64,000 bases of DNA from contig NC_074716.1 of assembly GCF_947242115.1 (NCBI RefSeq), positions 13,017,365-13,081,364 on the forward strand, in the 5' to 3' direction. This document shows, piece by piece, positions 1 to 10,500 of the stretch; the first letter of the stretch is position 1; every line of letters begins with the position of its first letter. Source of the stretch: Biomphalaria glabrata. Taxonomy: Eukaryota; Mollusca; Gastropoda; Planorbidae. The translations under genes and the position numbers were made by a program. The notes under the pieces are model-generated. The model was given only the letters and a program-made list of their open reading frames with translations, was not told the origin of the DNA and made no database searches.

Positions 1-193
1 AAAGAGCAAGAACCAATATCCATAAATCTGCTAGTGTTGGTGAAATGGCTTAAAACTATAAAACTGCAGGCCTTTTCATTCAGTATAGAACTTCATTTGT
101 TGGACCATAAAATATTCTTTTTACAATTTGTTGAATATTTTAATAAAGAGGTCACCTAATAAATCATAATATTAAGAACTAGTATGTAGATAA

Positions 194-717
194 CTGGAGA
201 TAATATGGGTAGAAAGACCTTAGCTTCTAGCTACAACACTCTGGAGATAATATGGGTAGAAAGACCTTAGCTTCTAGCTACAACACTCTGGAGATAATAT
301 GGGTAGAAAGACCTTAGCTTCTAGCTACAACACTCTGGAGATAATATGGGTAGAGAGACCTTAGCTTCTAGCTACAACACTCTGGAGATAATATGGGTAG
401 AAAGACCTTAGCTTCTAGCTACAACACTCTGGAGATAATATGGGTAGAAAGACCTTAGCTTCTAGCTACAACACTCTGGAGATAATATGGGTAGAAAGAC
501 CTTAGCTTCTAGCTACAACACTCTGGAGATAATATGGGTAGAAAGACCTTAGCTTCTAGCTACAACACTCTGGAGATAATATGGGTAGAAAGACCTTAGC
601 TTCTAGCTACAACACTCTGGAGATAATATGGGTAGAAAGACCTTAGCTTCTAGCTACAACACTCTGGAGATAATATGGGTAGAAAGACCTTAGCTTCTAG
701 CTACAACACTCTGGAGA
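194..717. repeat. 47-bp minisatellite, 11 full copies
   Basis: A 47-bp unit beginning CTGGAGATAATATGGG repeats head to tail 11 times plus a 7-base stub. Units start at 194, 241, 288 and so on every 47 bases. The copies are almost identical; the unit starting at 335 differs by one base (AGAGAG for AGAAAG). Such homogeneity points to recent expansion or ongoing unequal exchange. There are no unique spacers, so it is not a CRISPR array. No gene was recognised around it. Confidence 0.97.
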
Positions 718-1725
718 TTTACTAGAAATTCTGTAACAGTGTCTATGTTTGCAACAATTAGTGTTAAATCCTAGCTAGATCAAAGTACTGGACGAAGTAG
801 CCAATGTTTGAAAGCTAAATAATAGCCTGGTAATGTTAATAAGTTAGTTTGATAAATGTACTTTTTATTGAATTACTTGAAATGAAACAAGAAAAATAAA
901 AAATAATTATTTTTTTTAAAAAAGCTTATATTAAGTATAATTATATCAATTAGTTTGGATCAGTTATACATATAAATTTGTAATAGATCTAGACTAACAA
1001 TAATTAATCTGTGCAATTAGAAATATTTTTACTTATTGTTTTTGTTTAGTGCAGTTTCATGCTTTTAGCTTTCTCACTACACTGTGATATTCTCCCTTGT
1101 CTGGACCATTTGAGGAAAAGAAGGGGGTACCTAGGTGAAGGTTATCATGATAGCTTTTAAATTGTTTTTTTTTTAAATAAGCTGTATGACTTGATTCGAA
1201 ATCAAGCTTCTTCAAGTCAATACAATAACCACTGTGCCAGCAAAGTAATTTTGAAAATAGGTTTTATAACTATCTATTGTTAGTTTCAAACATTTAAGCG
1301 ACAACTTAATTATCTACATAAAATATAAAGTGGACTATTTCTACTTAGACCGCCACATCTGTCAAGTACAATTCCTTTCCCTTGTTTGAAACCAAATAAA
1401 ATAATTAATTACCAATATTTAATAAACTACTTGGGTGTGGAAGAAATAATGTTTAAAAAAAAAAAACTTTACCAAACAACAAGTGAGTTGATATTAGCTT
1501 TATATATAGGATGAAGCTATGATTCAGAAGTGGTAAAGAATGAAGAATTAGCTTTGTTCAATAATTTTTTTGTTGAATTTTTTTTCTGATTTATGCGTTT
1601 TTATTCCACGTCTCAAGAATAACTTATGTATGTAACAAAACACGTGCCTATCTTAAGTCAACCAGCTGCTTTTTCAAATAATGTACATCTGTCTTAAATG
1701 TCTTTACTAGGAATGTGATAAATTG
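718..1725. other. AT-rich stretch, nothing recognised
   Basis: About 1 kb of AT-rich sequence with homopolymer runs. I see no splice-supported open frame, RNA gene or mobile element in it on either strand. Confidence 0.5.
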
Positions 1726-1883
1726 TTTTGTTTGTTTGTTTTTCACGTTTCGGGTGTTCCTTCAGAATTAAAGATTATTTCATCCCAGCCCAGCAGGTTG
1801 GCAGTGGGTGGCAGAAGGCAGGGTTCAAAACTAGGATCATTGAAGTGACAGCCCAGAGCACATACCACACGACCAAGCAGCCT
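1726..1883 (-). mobile_element. SINE family B, tRNA-headed
   Basis: Read on the minus strand it starts with a tRNA-like head, GGCTGCTTGGTCGTGTGG, and ends in a GAAACGTGAAAAACAAAC-like tail. Related copies lie at 3318-3466 and 14940-15080. The shared skeleton is a gcctggtcgtg head, a ctctggactgt block and a ctgaaggaacatccgaaac-like tail. Family membership comes from comparing the three copies; no family name is claimed. Confidence 0.7.
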
Positions 1884-2030
1884 ATGTAACCACATTTTGA
1901 CCATTTATGTTATTGTAGGCCCATTTCACTAAGTTAACATTGATCAGTGGCATAATCTAATCACATTATATCTATGATTCAATGTTTTAGTATGTATGTG
2001 CTAACTTTTAACAGGTTAATTAGAAACATA

Positions 2031-2237
2031 AGTGGTTAAAGCACTGGCTTTCGAACCGGGAGGTCCTGGGTTCGAATCCTGGTGGAGACTGGGATTTTTA
2101 ATTTCGGGATCTTTAGGGCGCCTCTGAGGTACATGACATTATTTGGGGAAAAGTAAAGGCGGTTGGTCATCGCTCTAGCCACATGACTCCATCGTTAACC
2201 GCAAGGTCTGAAGGGCGAACTTTACTTTACTTTGTTA
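2031..2237 (+). mobile_element. SINE family A, 5'-truncated, internally deleted
   Basis: This copy of the commonest SINE here lacks the first part of the head. It keeps the B-box-like GGTTCGAATCCTGG, the GGGATTTTTAATTTCGGGATC block and the terminal AACTTTACTTTACTTTG. Two internal blocks present in other copies are missing. Its 3' end runs directly into a copy of GET1 intron/exon 2 sequence, listed next. Confidence 0.85.
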
Positions 2238-2365
2238 TCTATCTAATATAAATAAAACTATTAACCTCTTTCTTTCACTGTGTTCAACAGTTTATCAATT
2301 TCTATTTGAAACCGAGCATAGGCCTACTGTGCAAAAATTGGTATTTGTTGACATAACTTGACATA
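2217..2365 (-). pseudogene. GET1 intron 2/exon 2 fragment fused to a SINE end
   Basis: Positions 2217-2286 match 24009-24078 base for base: the SINE 3' end, part of GET1 intron 2 and the first 21 bases of the GET1 exon 2 copy. From 2287 similarity continues at lower identity, with several substitutions and a six-base insertion, to about 2365. Read on the minus strand, the exon part resembles the coiled-coil segment of GET1 but contains a stop and has no other exons nearby. It is a non-functional fragment; the intact gene is at 20563-25077. Confidence 0.8.
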
Positions 2366-2774
2366 CTCAGATACAAGAACCGACATAGTAGAACTATAAT
2401 CTTAGTTTTTGATGGAAATGTGCATTTTTATTTCTTTACCAAAGCTTAAGAAAGTGGATGGAATGGGCTTTGAATACATTTAAATGAGTGTTAACTAAAA
2501 TGATTTCAGCTACACGCGGGCAAAATGGTGGATGGAAAACAAGATTGAAAGGGGGGGGGGTTAACTTGCATAATAATGTCTAGATCAGTCTCGCCACTCA
2601 CCGTCCTTCTGCTGTGGCTTTCCTTGGCTCGTGACATTGATTGGACTCGAGTGAAATCTCTTAACAGTGTAACAACATGATGTCATCGATCTTCAGACCA
2701 TTTCCAGGTGCCCAGTTGTATGTCATTGTCATGGATATGTCACCAAAACTGGGGATCGACGCTTTTAGCAAGGA

Positions 2775-2850
2775 GAGGAGGATTGAGAGAGAGAGAGAGG
2801 AGGAGGAGGATTGAGAGAGAGAGAGAGGAGGAGGAGGATTGAGAGAGAAA
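2775..2850. repeat. 28-bp purine-rich tandem repeat
   Basis: Roughly two and a half to three copies of a GATTGAGAGAGAGAGAGAGG-type unit with a 28-base period. Unit starts fall at 2781, 2809 and 2837. It is a simple GA/GGA-rich minisatellite. Confidence 0.85.
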
Positions 2851-3317
2851 GGGAGAGAACCGAGTATTTGAAGCAATGGGTGGATACTCTTTCGTTCCTC
2901 TTTAACTAAACATTAAATTCGCTTTGCTTGATCAAATATTTATAGTATTGACTTTTTGAGTCTCCACTGGAATCGTACTTAACATGTGTGTGGCTTTGTT
3001 GTTGGCAACGGATTTTTTTTTATTTTTGCTAATTTATAACGAATTAGACTTGAGATCCGAATGTTTCAATTCTCTCCATGATGCTGGTATGTTAGAAGAA
3101 AAGGAAAACGCACACACACACACACACACTCTTCGCGGGCCATTTGTTTAAAGTTGATAATGTTCAGGGAGGTGAAGTTGTTAGCTATAAACTTGCAAAT
3201 TTACTCATTTGGCAGCTCTGTATAGTTGTAAAATTACTCTTCTCGTGTGAGAGACATGGCTCCTCCCCCAATCTTATTTCTCTTCCACTCTTCCCTTCTC
3301 CTCCCGCCCTTTTGATA

Positions 3318-3466
3318 GTTGCCTGGTCGTGCGGTACGAGCTCTGGACTGTTGTCTAAGGTTCGCGGGTTTGAGCCCTGTCCGCGGTCATGTGGGAGGTT
3401 TGGGATAGGGCTTAACAATCTTCAAATCTGAATGAACAGCTGAAACATGTCAAACAAACGAAATAA
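3318..3466 (+). mobile_element. SINE family B
   Basis: Begins GTTGCCTGGTCGTGCGG, has CTCTGGACTGTTGTC and a B-box-like GGTTCGCGGGTTTGAGCC, and ends with a CTGAAACATGTCAAAC-like tail. It is preceded by a CA dinucleotide run at about 3113-3130. It pairs with the family B copies at 1726-1883 and 14940-15080. Confidence 0.75.
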
Positions 3467-4139
3467 AGTGGATTTTTTTTTCTCATAATTTAAATAGTGA
3501 CTGTCAGTGCATAGACTCTAGGAATGCAGGTTTATATTTTAGTATCTGAAAGTGTCTTGATTATAAAGGCCCATCAGCTGCCCCTCATTTAGCTTTTTTT
3601 TTTTAAAATAAAGCTATATAGGTTATATTTTATGTGAGAATCTCTTATCTTAATCTTAATAGTCTCCTTACTTGGAGCTCGGTATATTGTGTTTTGTTTT
3701 AACAACTAGTAGAAATTGATTCTGAGTACACCTTGGCATGAATCGTAGTATAGATCAATTTATACGAGAGATGGCTCGATCAATGGAGTTATATTCAATT
3801 TAATACATTATTACAATTGTTTGTTTTTCAAATGGAATCACCAGGGTAACGTTTTATCTCCTAAGTAGAAAGCTTCATGTAGGCAGGTCCGCTATAAGGC
3901 TATGTGCTGAACACAAAGTGATCTTACGACGACTACAAACGTACAAGCACTCCTAATCATAATGTCTCTCACACTTCAGGCGCTCTTCTGATCAGGAACA
4001 AAAGTGCGTTGAAAAAGCCAGGAGAATGAATTTCTGAAGCACAGAATGCAGGAAAACGTTTAGGCCGATCCTGCTTGGGAAGCCTAAAGTGCCGTAAGCT
4101 AGCAAGCTTAACTGGCAAAAGTGGTTGTAATATTAATTT

Positions 4140-4188
4140 TTTTTATAGGGGGTCGTCACGGGTTACAATTTTGAGAAACACTGCCGTT
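4140..4188. mobile_element. hAT-like MITE end fragment
   Basis: The sequence TTTTGAGAAACACTG resembles the inner side of the hAT-type terminus seen at 34853-35048 (GGGAAACACTG). Only one end is recognisable, so this is a weak call. Confidence 0.3.
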
Positions 4189-4850
4189 AAACAGTAACTT
4201 TAGCCCTGTACACGCACATGGACTTAAACACTACTTTGATAAAAAAACTTTTTGTCATCGAAGTTTTGAATTGTAGGCGAGGACTAATCCTTTATTGCAA
4301 AGGTGGTGGTGTTTTGTTTTTTTAATAGAAGCGACAGTTGTGTGACAATCAATGACAGTGTGTGTTTAATATTTCAAAAAGAGCAAACTAAATATATATT
4401 TTATTGGGAAGTGGTGATTGGTTTGACTCCATGAGCGTTCTGCACCGGAAGTAGCGTCCGACAAAGAAAAACGAGTGGAATAAGACCCACTCCCCCAACG
4501 CACTGACAGATTCTACTTTCATATGTGAAGTACGCGGGACGAAATGCTTATTTAAAAAAAATAGGGCAAACAATAAGAAATGCTTCACGAGATGAGCCAA
4601 GTTCTTCTTACGACTGAAGATAGCCAACGATACAGATTTATTTGTGGCGGTCTGATATTATGTATTGTCGGCTAGTGGTATCAACAAAAATGTAGATCAC
4701 AGTTAGGACTGCAGTGTGACGTGAAATACTGGATTTGTAGTTGTACTCGATCATCGGGCTCAAAGAATAGCCTTATATCATATGCCGTTTTGCTACTTCT
4801 TCACAGTCGTGTCATTAAAAAAAAAGGTTTTAATGAAATTATTTTTAAAG

Positions 4851-5095
4851 TAAACAAAGTAAAAGTTCCTCTTTCAAACGATCTATAGGGTAGGTAATGT
4901 AAAGGTCATCTGTTTCTGTGGCCCACGGTTAACGAGAGTGTCAGGTGGCCAGCACAACTTTTCCCAACTAATGACAGGCACCTATTAGAGCTGGGTGGAC
5001 TCAGAGGCGCCAAAAGATCCCTGTCGTCACCAGAATTCGAACCCGGGTTCTCGGTTTGGAAGACAAGCGCTTTACCGCTCAGCCACCGCACCTCC
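4851..5095 (-). mobile_element. SINE family A, near full length
   Basis: On the minus strand it starts GGAGGTGCGGTGGCTGAGCG, carries GGTTCGAATTCTGG and ends with the CTTTACTTTG-like tail. It looks almost full length, with small gaps in the body. Confidence 0.88.
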
Positions 5096-5346
5096 AATTA
5101 ATTATATTATTTTCAAAACTAACATTTTTTTTTCTTTTCTTGCATTCATTTGAACATAAGCTTTACCGACTTGTTGACCAATAATATTAGGCTTAAGTTC
5201 CTAAGAGAGTTGCCGTATAGCAAAGTATCAAGTATCTGGTCCCTGAGTGTCGAAGACTACCGTAATAAAAGAGAATACTGGAAAAGAAGGTTGATATAAA
5301 GAACAATGTTAAGTGATGTTAAGGTTTGATACATAAATCTAAATAC

Positions 5347-5502
5347 TTTAAGTACAAATGGTTCCAAGAAATTGTTCAGATTAACTGCTGGGCAGTTAGT
5401 TTTGTCTAATGAGGCAGTGTTGCTATCGTCTACTGTCCACTGCAAACATGATGACTCTTCGATAATTTCGTTGTCGTTAAGATCGAGCAGATTCGATGAC
5501 AT
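5347..5502 (-). CDS. Possible first exon of an unrecognised gene
   Basis: On the minus strand an ATG at 5502 opens 52 codons ending at a possible donor (GTATTT at 5341-5346), in phase 0. The peptide starts MSSNLLDLNDNEIIEESS and is acidic and polar, unlike random AT-rich translation. I do not recognise it. A second minus-strand block at 2602-2659 ends at a strong donor (GTGAGTGG) and could be a later exon, but phase alone cannot prove this. The call rests on composition and splice-like signals only and could be chance. Confidence 0.2.
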
Positions 5503-5659
5503 ATATGTTGCCTCACATGTAACAAAGCTATCTTCTTATTGCGAGCTACGAAAAGATAGGTCAAGGTCGTTATTAATTTGCCTTATAAATCATGCGGTCT
5601 CGATCCCCCGACTGCCATCTTGCTCCATTACTGTTTTGAACTTGTGCAGCTCATGAAAA

Positions 5660-6630
5660 CCTCACATTAGGTTGACCTAGATTTAGTAGTAACATTAAAC
5701 ATTCAAGCGCGTTCTTGTGAAGACCTTTAAAAGAAGATTCTTGATCCACTATGTCCACCATCCATTATTTGAAAATTACAATTTTATTGTAAGAAATGGC
5801 GGATATTATTTTGACAGGAGTACCTACGTGTGTTAATCAAACACTTTGCGGTAGTGAACTAAGTCTTAGATATATAACTGTGTTCGTGGTAAACGTTTCT
5901 TGTTCACCAACTTGTCAAATTAGTCCTATGGCAATGATATCACCAACACAGGGCTATCGATACAAGATTACCCAAAAGTACTCAGGTTATGCCCCTTCAC
6001 AGAAAAGGTCACTAATAAGGAAAGTCTTGCAAGAAAGTAGAATGTAACATGAGTCTAGAGTCTAGAAGAATGAAAGTTTTGTGTGACTTGATTGAATATT
6101 CATTTTTACATACTCATTAAGATCTAGTCGTTGTGTTTGAAAACACAGCTGCACTACTAGCTATAGGCCTCTTTTTATTTCCCCAAAATAATTTGTATTG
6201 TAGGCCTATATCTCTCAATGTTAACAATTTATAATACTTTTCTTATTGTTTAGTAAGAGTTCATTTTGTCTAGTTTGCCCAGTACTTCTTTATTTTATTT
6301 CAAATAGTTCAATATCTTATTAAAAACATAAAGTTCAGCCTATAGATTTAATCCCTGTAACTGTGTTTTAAAAAGACAATTCCGGCCTACATGTCTTTGA
6401 GTTTATTTTCATTGATTAATTCCGAGAGCGTTTAGTTTATCTGGCACAGTTTGTAAGACCAGATTAAAAAAAATAATTGTAGTTTGTTTACTTCAGGTTG
6501 TTTAAATTGTTTAGTTAGTGACTGTGATCGTCGCGTACACGAATAATAAATCGATAGAACGTAAAGACACTACAATGCCTTATAGACCGCAATTGTACAA
6601 AAACAAATTTTCATTTTGCCATTTTTTATG
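5660..6630. other. Upstream of lebercilin; first exon not located
   Basis: The first recognisable lebercilin exon begins with two bases of a split codon, so at least one coding exon must lie further left. I searched this stretch and found no convincing ATG exon ending one base into a codon at a good donor. Nothing else was recognised. Confidence 0.4.
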
Positions 6631-6632
6631 GA

Positions 6633-7065
6633 ATTAATAATAATAAAATAAGGCTTGTCTTCGAGTCCGAAGATTAATGAGGAATGCAGTATGCCTATTT
6701 CCCGTGGCTACCCAGCCCCAGCTTTGGTCAACATATTTTGTCACATCCAGGGCAAGCATAACCATTGTCCTCCGGTGGTCGATTAAGATTTTCTTTTCGC
6801 CGTCTGCGTTTTTTCCTCGGCAGCGGATTTTCTTTTGGTCTCAAATGTGTATCCCGTGTGAGTGTCCTCCAGCTGTCTCGTTCTGAAGCCGCATGCAACC
6901 AGGTGCTCTCTTCTATGTCAGCTAAAGCAAGTTGGCGCCTAAGCTGGTCTTTAAAGCGTTTCCGTGGGGCACCTCTGTTACGTCGACCACCTATTAGCTC
7001 ACCAAAAAAAGACTGCTTTTGGCATACGTTCGCCCTCCATACGGGAATTATTGTACTCTGAATTT
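6633..7065 (-). mobile_element. LINE 3' end with C-terminal zinc-finger-like motif
   Basis: The minus-strand translation reads GGRRNRGAPRKRFKDQLRR, later a DSWRTLTRDT-like stretch, then CPGCDKIC followed by GLGSH. This is the usual layout of the C-terminal tail of several non-LTR retrotransposon polyproteins. The element's 3' terminus is a TTATTATTATT-type tail at about 6633-6660. The same terminal sequence (ATTAATGAGGAATGCAGT on the plus strand) recurs at 50049-50140. Only the tail is present, and it is broken by stops. Confidence 0.75.
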
Positions 7066-7084
7066 AAAACAAAATATCTAACAG

Positions 7085-7500
7085 CTGATTTACTTAGACT
7101 TAGGTCCTATCGCGCCGTTCGGCGCATTGGTCGGCAAGCTGTCTCCACAAAGATCTGTCACTGGCAATGTCTGAAGCCTCCTCCCACCTGGTGTCCACTG
7201 CTCTGAGGTCCTCCATGAAAGTGTGGCGCCAAGTTATACCAGGACGTCCATGTTTGCGCTTTCCTCGTATTGGTCTCCATGTCACCGCAAGTCTTGGAAT
7301 GCGTAGTTCATTTTGTCGGAGCACATGTCCCGCAAACCTCATACGATGCTCTGTCACAACCTCACTGAATGTTCGACTCCCATTTCGGCTTAGAATTTCC
7401 TTGTTTCAGACCCGATCTATATAACTGACTCCTAAAATCCGTCTCAGCCATTGTTTGTTGAGCCACATTGAGTCTTTTCTCAATTTTGGCTGATGACTTG
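7085..7500 (-). mobile_element. RTE-like LINE C-terminal fragment
   Basis: The minus strand encodes an open stretch with RFAGHVLRQNE, then GKRKHGRPGITWRHT, EDLRAVDTRWEEA and DRSLWRQLADQCAERRDRT. This is the characteristic C-terminus of non-LTR retrotransposon ORF2 proteins, resembling RTE types. It lies head to tail beside another LINE tail at 6633-7065, and together they fill the 0.9 kb before the first lebercilin exon. No reverse transcriptase core is present. Confidence 0.8.
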
Positions 7501-7539
7501 CATCTCATGTTAATGTTTTACCTTTTTAATTACATTCAG

Positions 7540-10500
7540 TTCGTGGGAAGGGAAGAGGTGCCGGTGCAGGCAGATCCAGAGGACGTCTGGCAAAGAGAGG
7601 CAGAGGCAACAGCAGAAACAGTGAGCCAATCGACATGAAGAAAAGCCATGACACCATCACTGCCAGAGTTTTATCAGCCAGTCGAAATAAGATTAATGAA
7701 CTCAGGAACAAGGTATTTTTCAATTCATTTTACTTTGAGAATTTTGAGAGTCTCCATCTTTATCTATTTGTTTTGGACCAATTAGCCTTTATTTTATGCT
7801 TTATTTAGTCTTTAAAAAAAATTTCAGGCCACATATTAGAAGCCTATAAATGATATGTGTTCGTTGATAAGATTAAATGATAAGATTCACTCTGGTTATA
7901 TTAAATGCTACTTTCAACTGTCATTGAGATAATTTTTTTCCTCTAAAAATTACATAGCCTCCATTTAAGTGAAAAAGAGGGGTGGCGTGGTAGCTGAGTG
8001 GTTTAGTGCTCAGCTTCCAAACCTGGGGTCCTGGTTTCAAATCTCGGTGAAGACTGGGATTTTGAATTTCAGGATTTTTAGGTTGCCCCTGAGTCCACCC
8101 AACTCTAATGGGTACCTGACTTTAGTTGAGAACGTAAAGGCAGTTGGTCATGGTGCTGGATTCATGACACCCTGCTCGTTAACTCTTGGCCAAAGAAACA
8201 GATGACCTTAACATCATCTGCCTTATAAATTGCAAGGTCTGAAAGAGGAAACTTAACTATTTAGATGAATAAACAGTTAATTTTAAATATTTCAATGCCC
8301 TTTTTTTTGTCTTTTAAAGAGAGTTCTTGCAAGTTCAAAAGCATGTTTATTATTATTAATTCATGCATAAATTGACTTCTTAGGTTGAAGAACTACATAT
8401 ACAGATTAAAGATTTAGAACAAGAAAACAGACTTTATAAAAAACTACAGTTTCGACAAGAGAAAGCCATTAGAGTTATTGAAGAGAAAGAAAATGATTTA
8501 CCGAGCATATTGGAAAAACATAACAATGAAGTCAGGTATGTAATGTCTTTCTAAATGTGTCTTGCTCTCATTATAAACCTTATGATTAAAATTGTATACA
8601 AAATATACAAATAATATAACTAAGTTTGCAATGATGTATCATATTATCTGTATGGAAGTGTGCTAAGTTGATTTATAAGTAAAGTAAAGTTCCCCATGCT
8701 GTCCATAGGGCAGATGATGTTAAGGTCATCTGTTTCTTAGGTTAACAGTAAGCGAGCAAGGTGTCATGTGGCCAGCACAATGACTAACCACCTTTACTTT
8801 CCCCCAACTAAAGTCAGGTACCCATTAGAATTGGGGTGCCCTAAAATCCTGAAGCTCAAAATCCAAGTCTTCACCAAGATTTAAACCCAGGACCCCAGGT
8901 TTGGAAGCCAAGCGTTTAACCTCTCAGCTACCATGCCCCCTAAGTTGATTTATAGTTATATACTAAATGATAAGAAGAGAAGGTCTAGTTGGGTGATTAC
9001 ATTTAGATCTTTAATTACATAATTTTTTTTTTTTATTTGATAGTGCAAAAACAGTTGCATTCAGTAAGAGGATTCTGGATTTATTTGAATGCAATTTTTT
9101 GTAAGACATTGTATGCAAGCATTGCTTCAAAGTCTGTCTTGGTTAACATGTATAACTTTGTCTTGGACTCAGGTCATTGAGAGAGCAAAACCGTAAGATG
9201 AAAGAGAAATATGACAAAACTGACCGGTACCTGAGAGATGCTGAAGATGAGCTGGAGAGAGTGAAGAAGAAAATGAACAAATATAAAGAAATGTGTGAGC
9301 AGAAGGAGCTGAAGGAGAGAGAGGATCTCACCAAAAAATTAACCAAAACTGAGATAGAGCTAGAAGAAAAATCTTTAAAAGTGAAGGTATTAGAATTATT
9401 TACTTTGAACATTTGTATCAAAATCAACGACATAGAAGTAAACAAAAATGGTTTTGCGGTGGAAGCTCCCCAGAACAAGCTATTATAGACCAGTGCATTA
9501 TGAGCCTTATGCCCCATTGGTTCTGGTCAACTTTGACTCTCTGCCCTCGCTGTGGAAAAGTAAATTGTGTCTCATATTCTTTTTGACTGTGCCAGAAGCC
9601 ACATGACTTGAATGGATAAATATGAGCATTGTACACAAGCACAAGGTTTTTGTGTAGGTTTCTAAGAAGAGAGGATTTGGAGCTATCAAGTTCTTTCTTA
9701 CTGAGGCTTTGATTTGATAATGATGATAAAACAAATACTAATTGTTTTTTTTTAAGAAGATTGAAGAAATATTTTTAGTATAATTTTTGTTCATTTTTAT
9801 CTTTGTTTCACACTCAGTACATTTCTTTTATTGTTTTAATTATTAATTAAATACATGTAAGAACCTTATTTTTAAAAGGAAGAAAAAGTTGTCCCTTAAA
9901 TTTAGAATTGTTATTAAATTCAAGTCTATGAAATAATCATAGCCAAGTTATTAAAAATATGTATTGCAAACCAGAATGAAGTAGCCAAATCATCTATTCT
10001 ATTTATAGGACTTGGAGACTTACTTAGAGGCTCTGAAAAATAATCACCGCCATGAACTTGGGATTGAGGTAGCAAGACAGAAAGAATTAAAAAAACAATT
10101 GAAGGAGCTTACAGAAAAAAACACACAGTTAGAAAATCAATTGAAGGTGAGCTTTCTATGTTATTTTATGAAAGACTCAGGTGTGTGCATTAGCAAGCAT
10201 TGTAACATACACTATAATTAAGTATTAAATTCTAAATTACAAAGGTGAAACTTACTCCTTGTATGGTTCAGATTGGCCTGTCTAACAAACTATTATTTAA
10301 GGTTTGAAAATATTTATGCTTTTGGTTTAGTGGAGTAAGTTAAATTCCTTATTGTCTTTCTAAATGTCCAGTGGAAACCTGTAGCAGATTTGTCCTTTTT
10401 CTGTTTCATCCAAGCAATTTTTAAAAATCTGTTTTTTTCTGTTCCCTGCAGATGTTAAGTAATCATAAGTAATCATAGGAGTTAATAAACTCTTGATACC

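Noticed and set aside
194-717. CRISPR-like direct repeat array
   Set aside because: Units abut without unique spacers and the surrounding DNA is eukaryotic; it is a minisatellite.
2661-2876. Minus-strand frame of 71 codons
   Set aside because: Much of it is the translation of the GA-rich 28-bp repeat as Ser/Leu; no homology or splice support for the whole.
4851-5095. tRNA gene on the minus strand
   Set aside because: The A- and B-box-like motifs belong to a SINE head repeated many times in the window; no complete cloverleaf was recognised.
5372-5656. Plus-strand frame of 94 codons
   Set aside because: No homology, no splice support; the opposite strand has the more protein-like composition.
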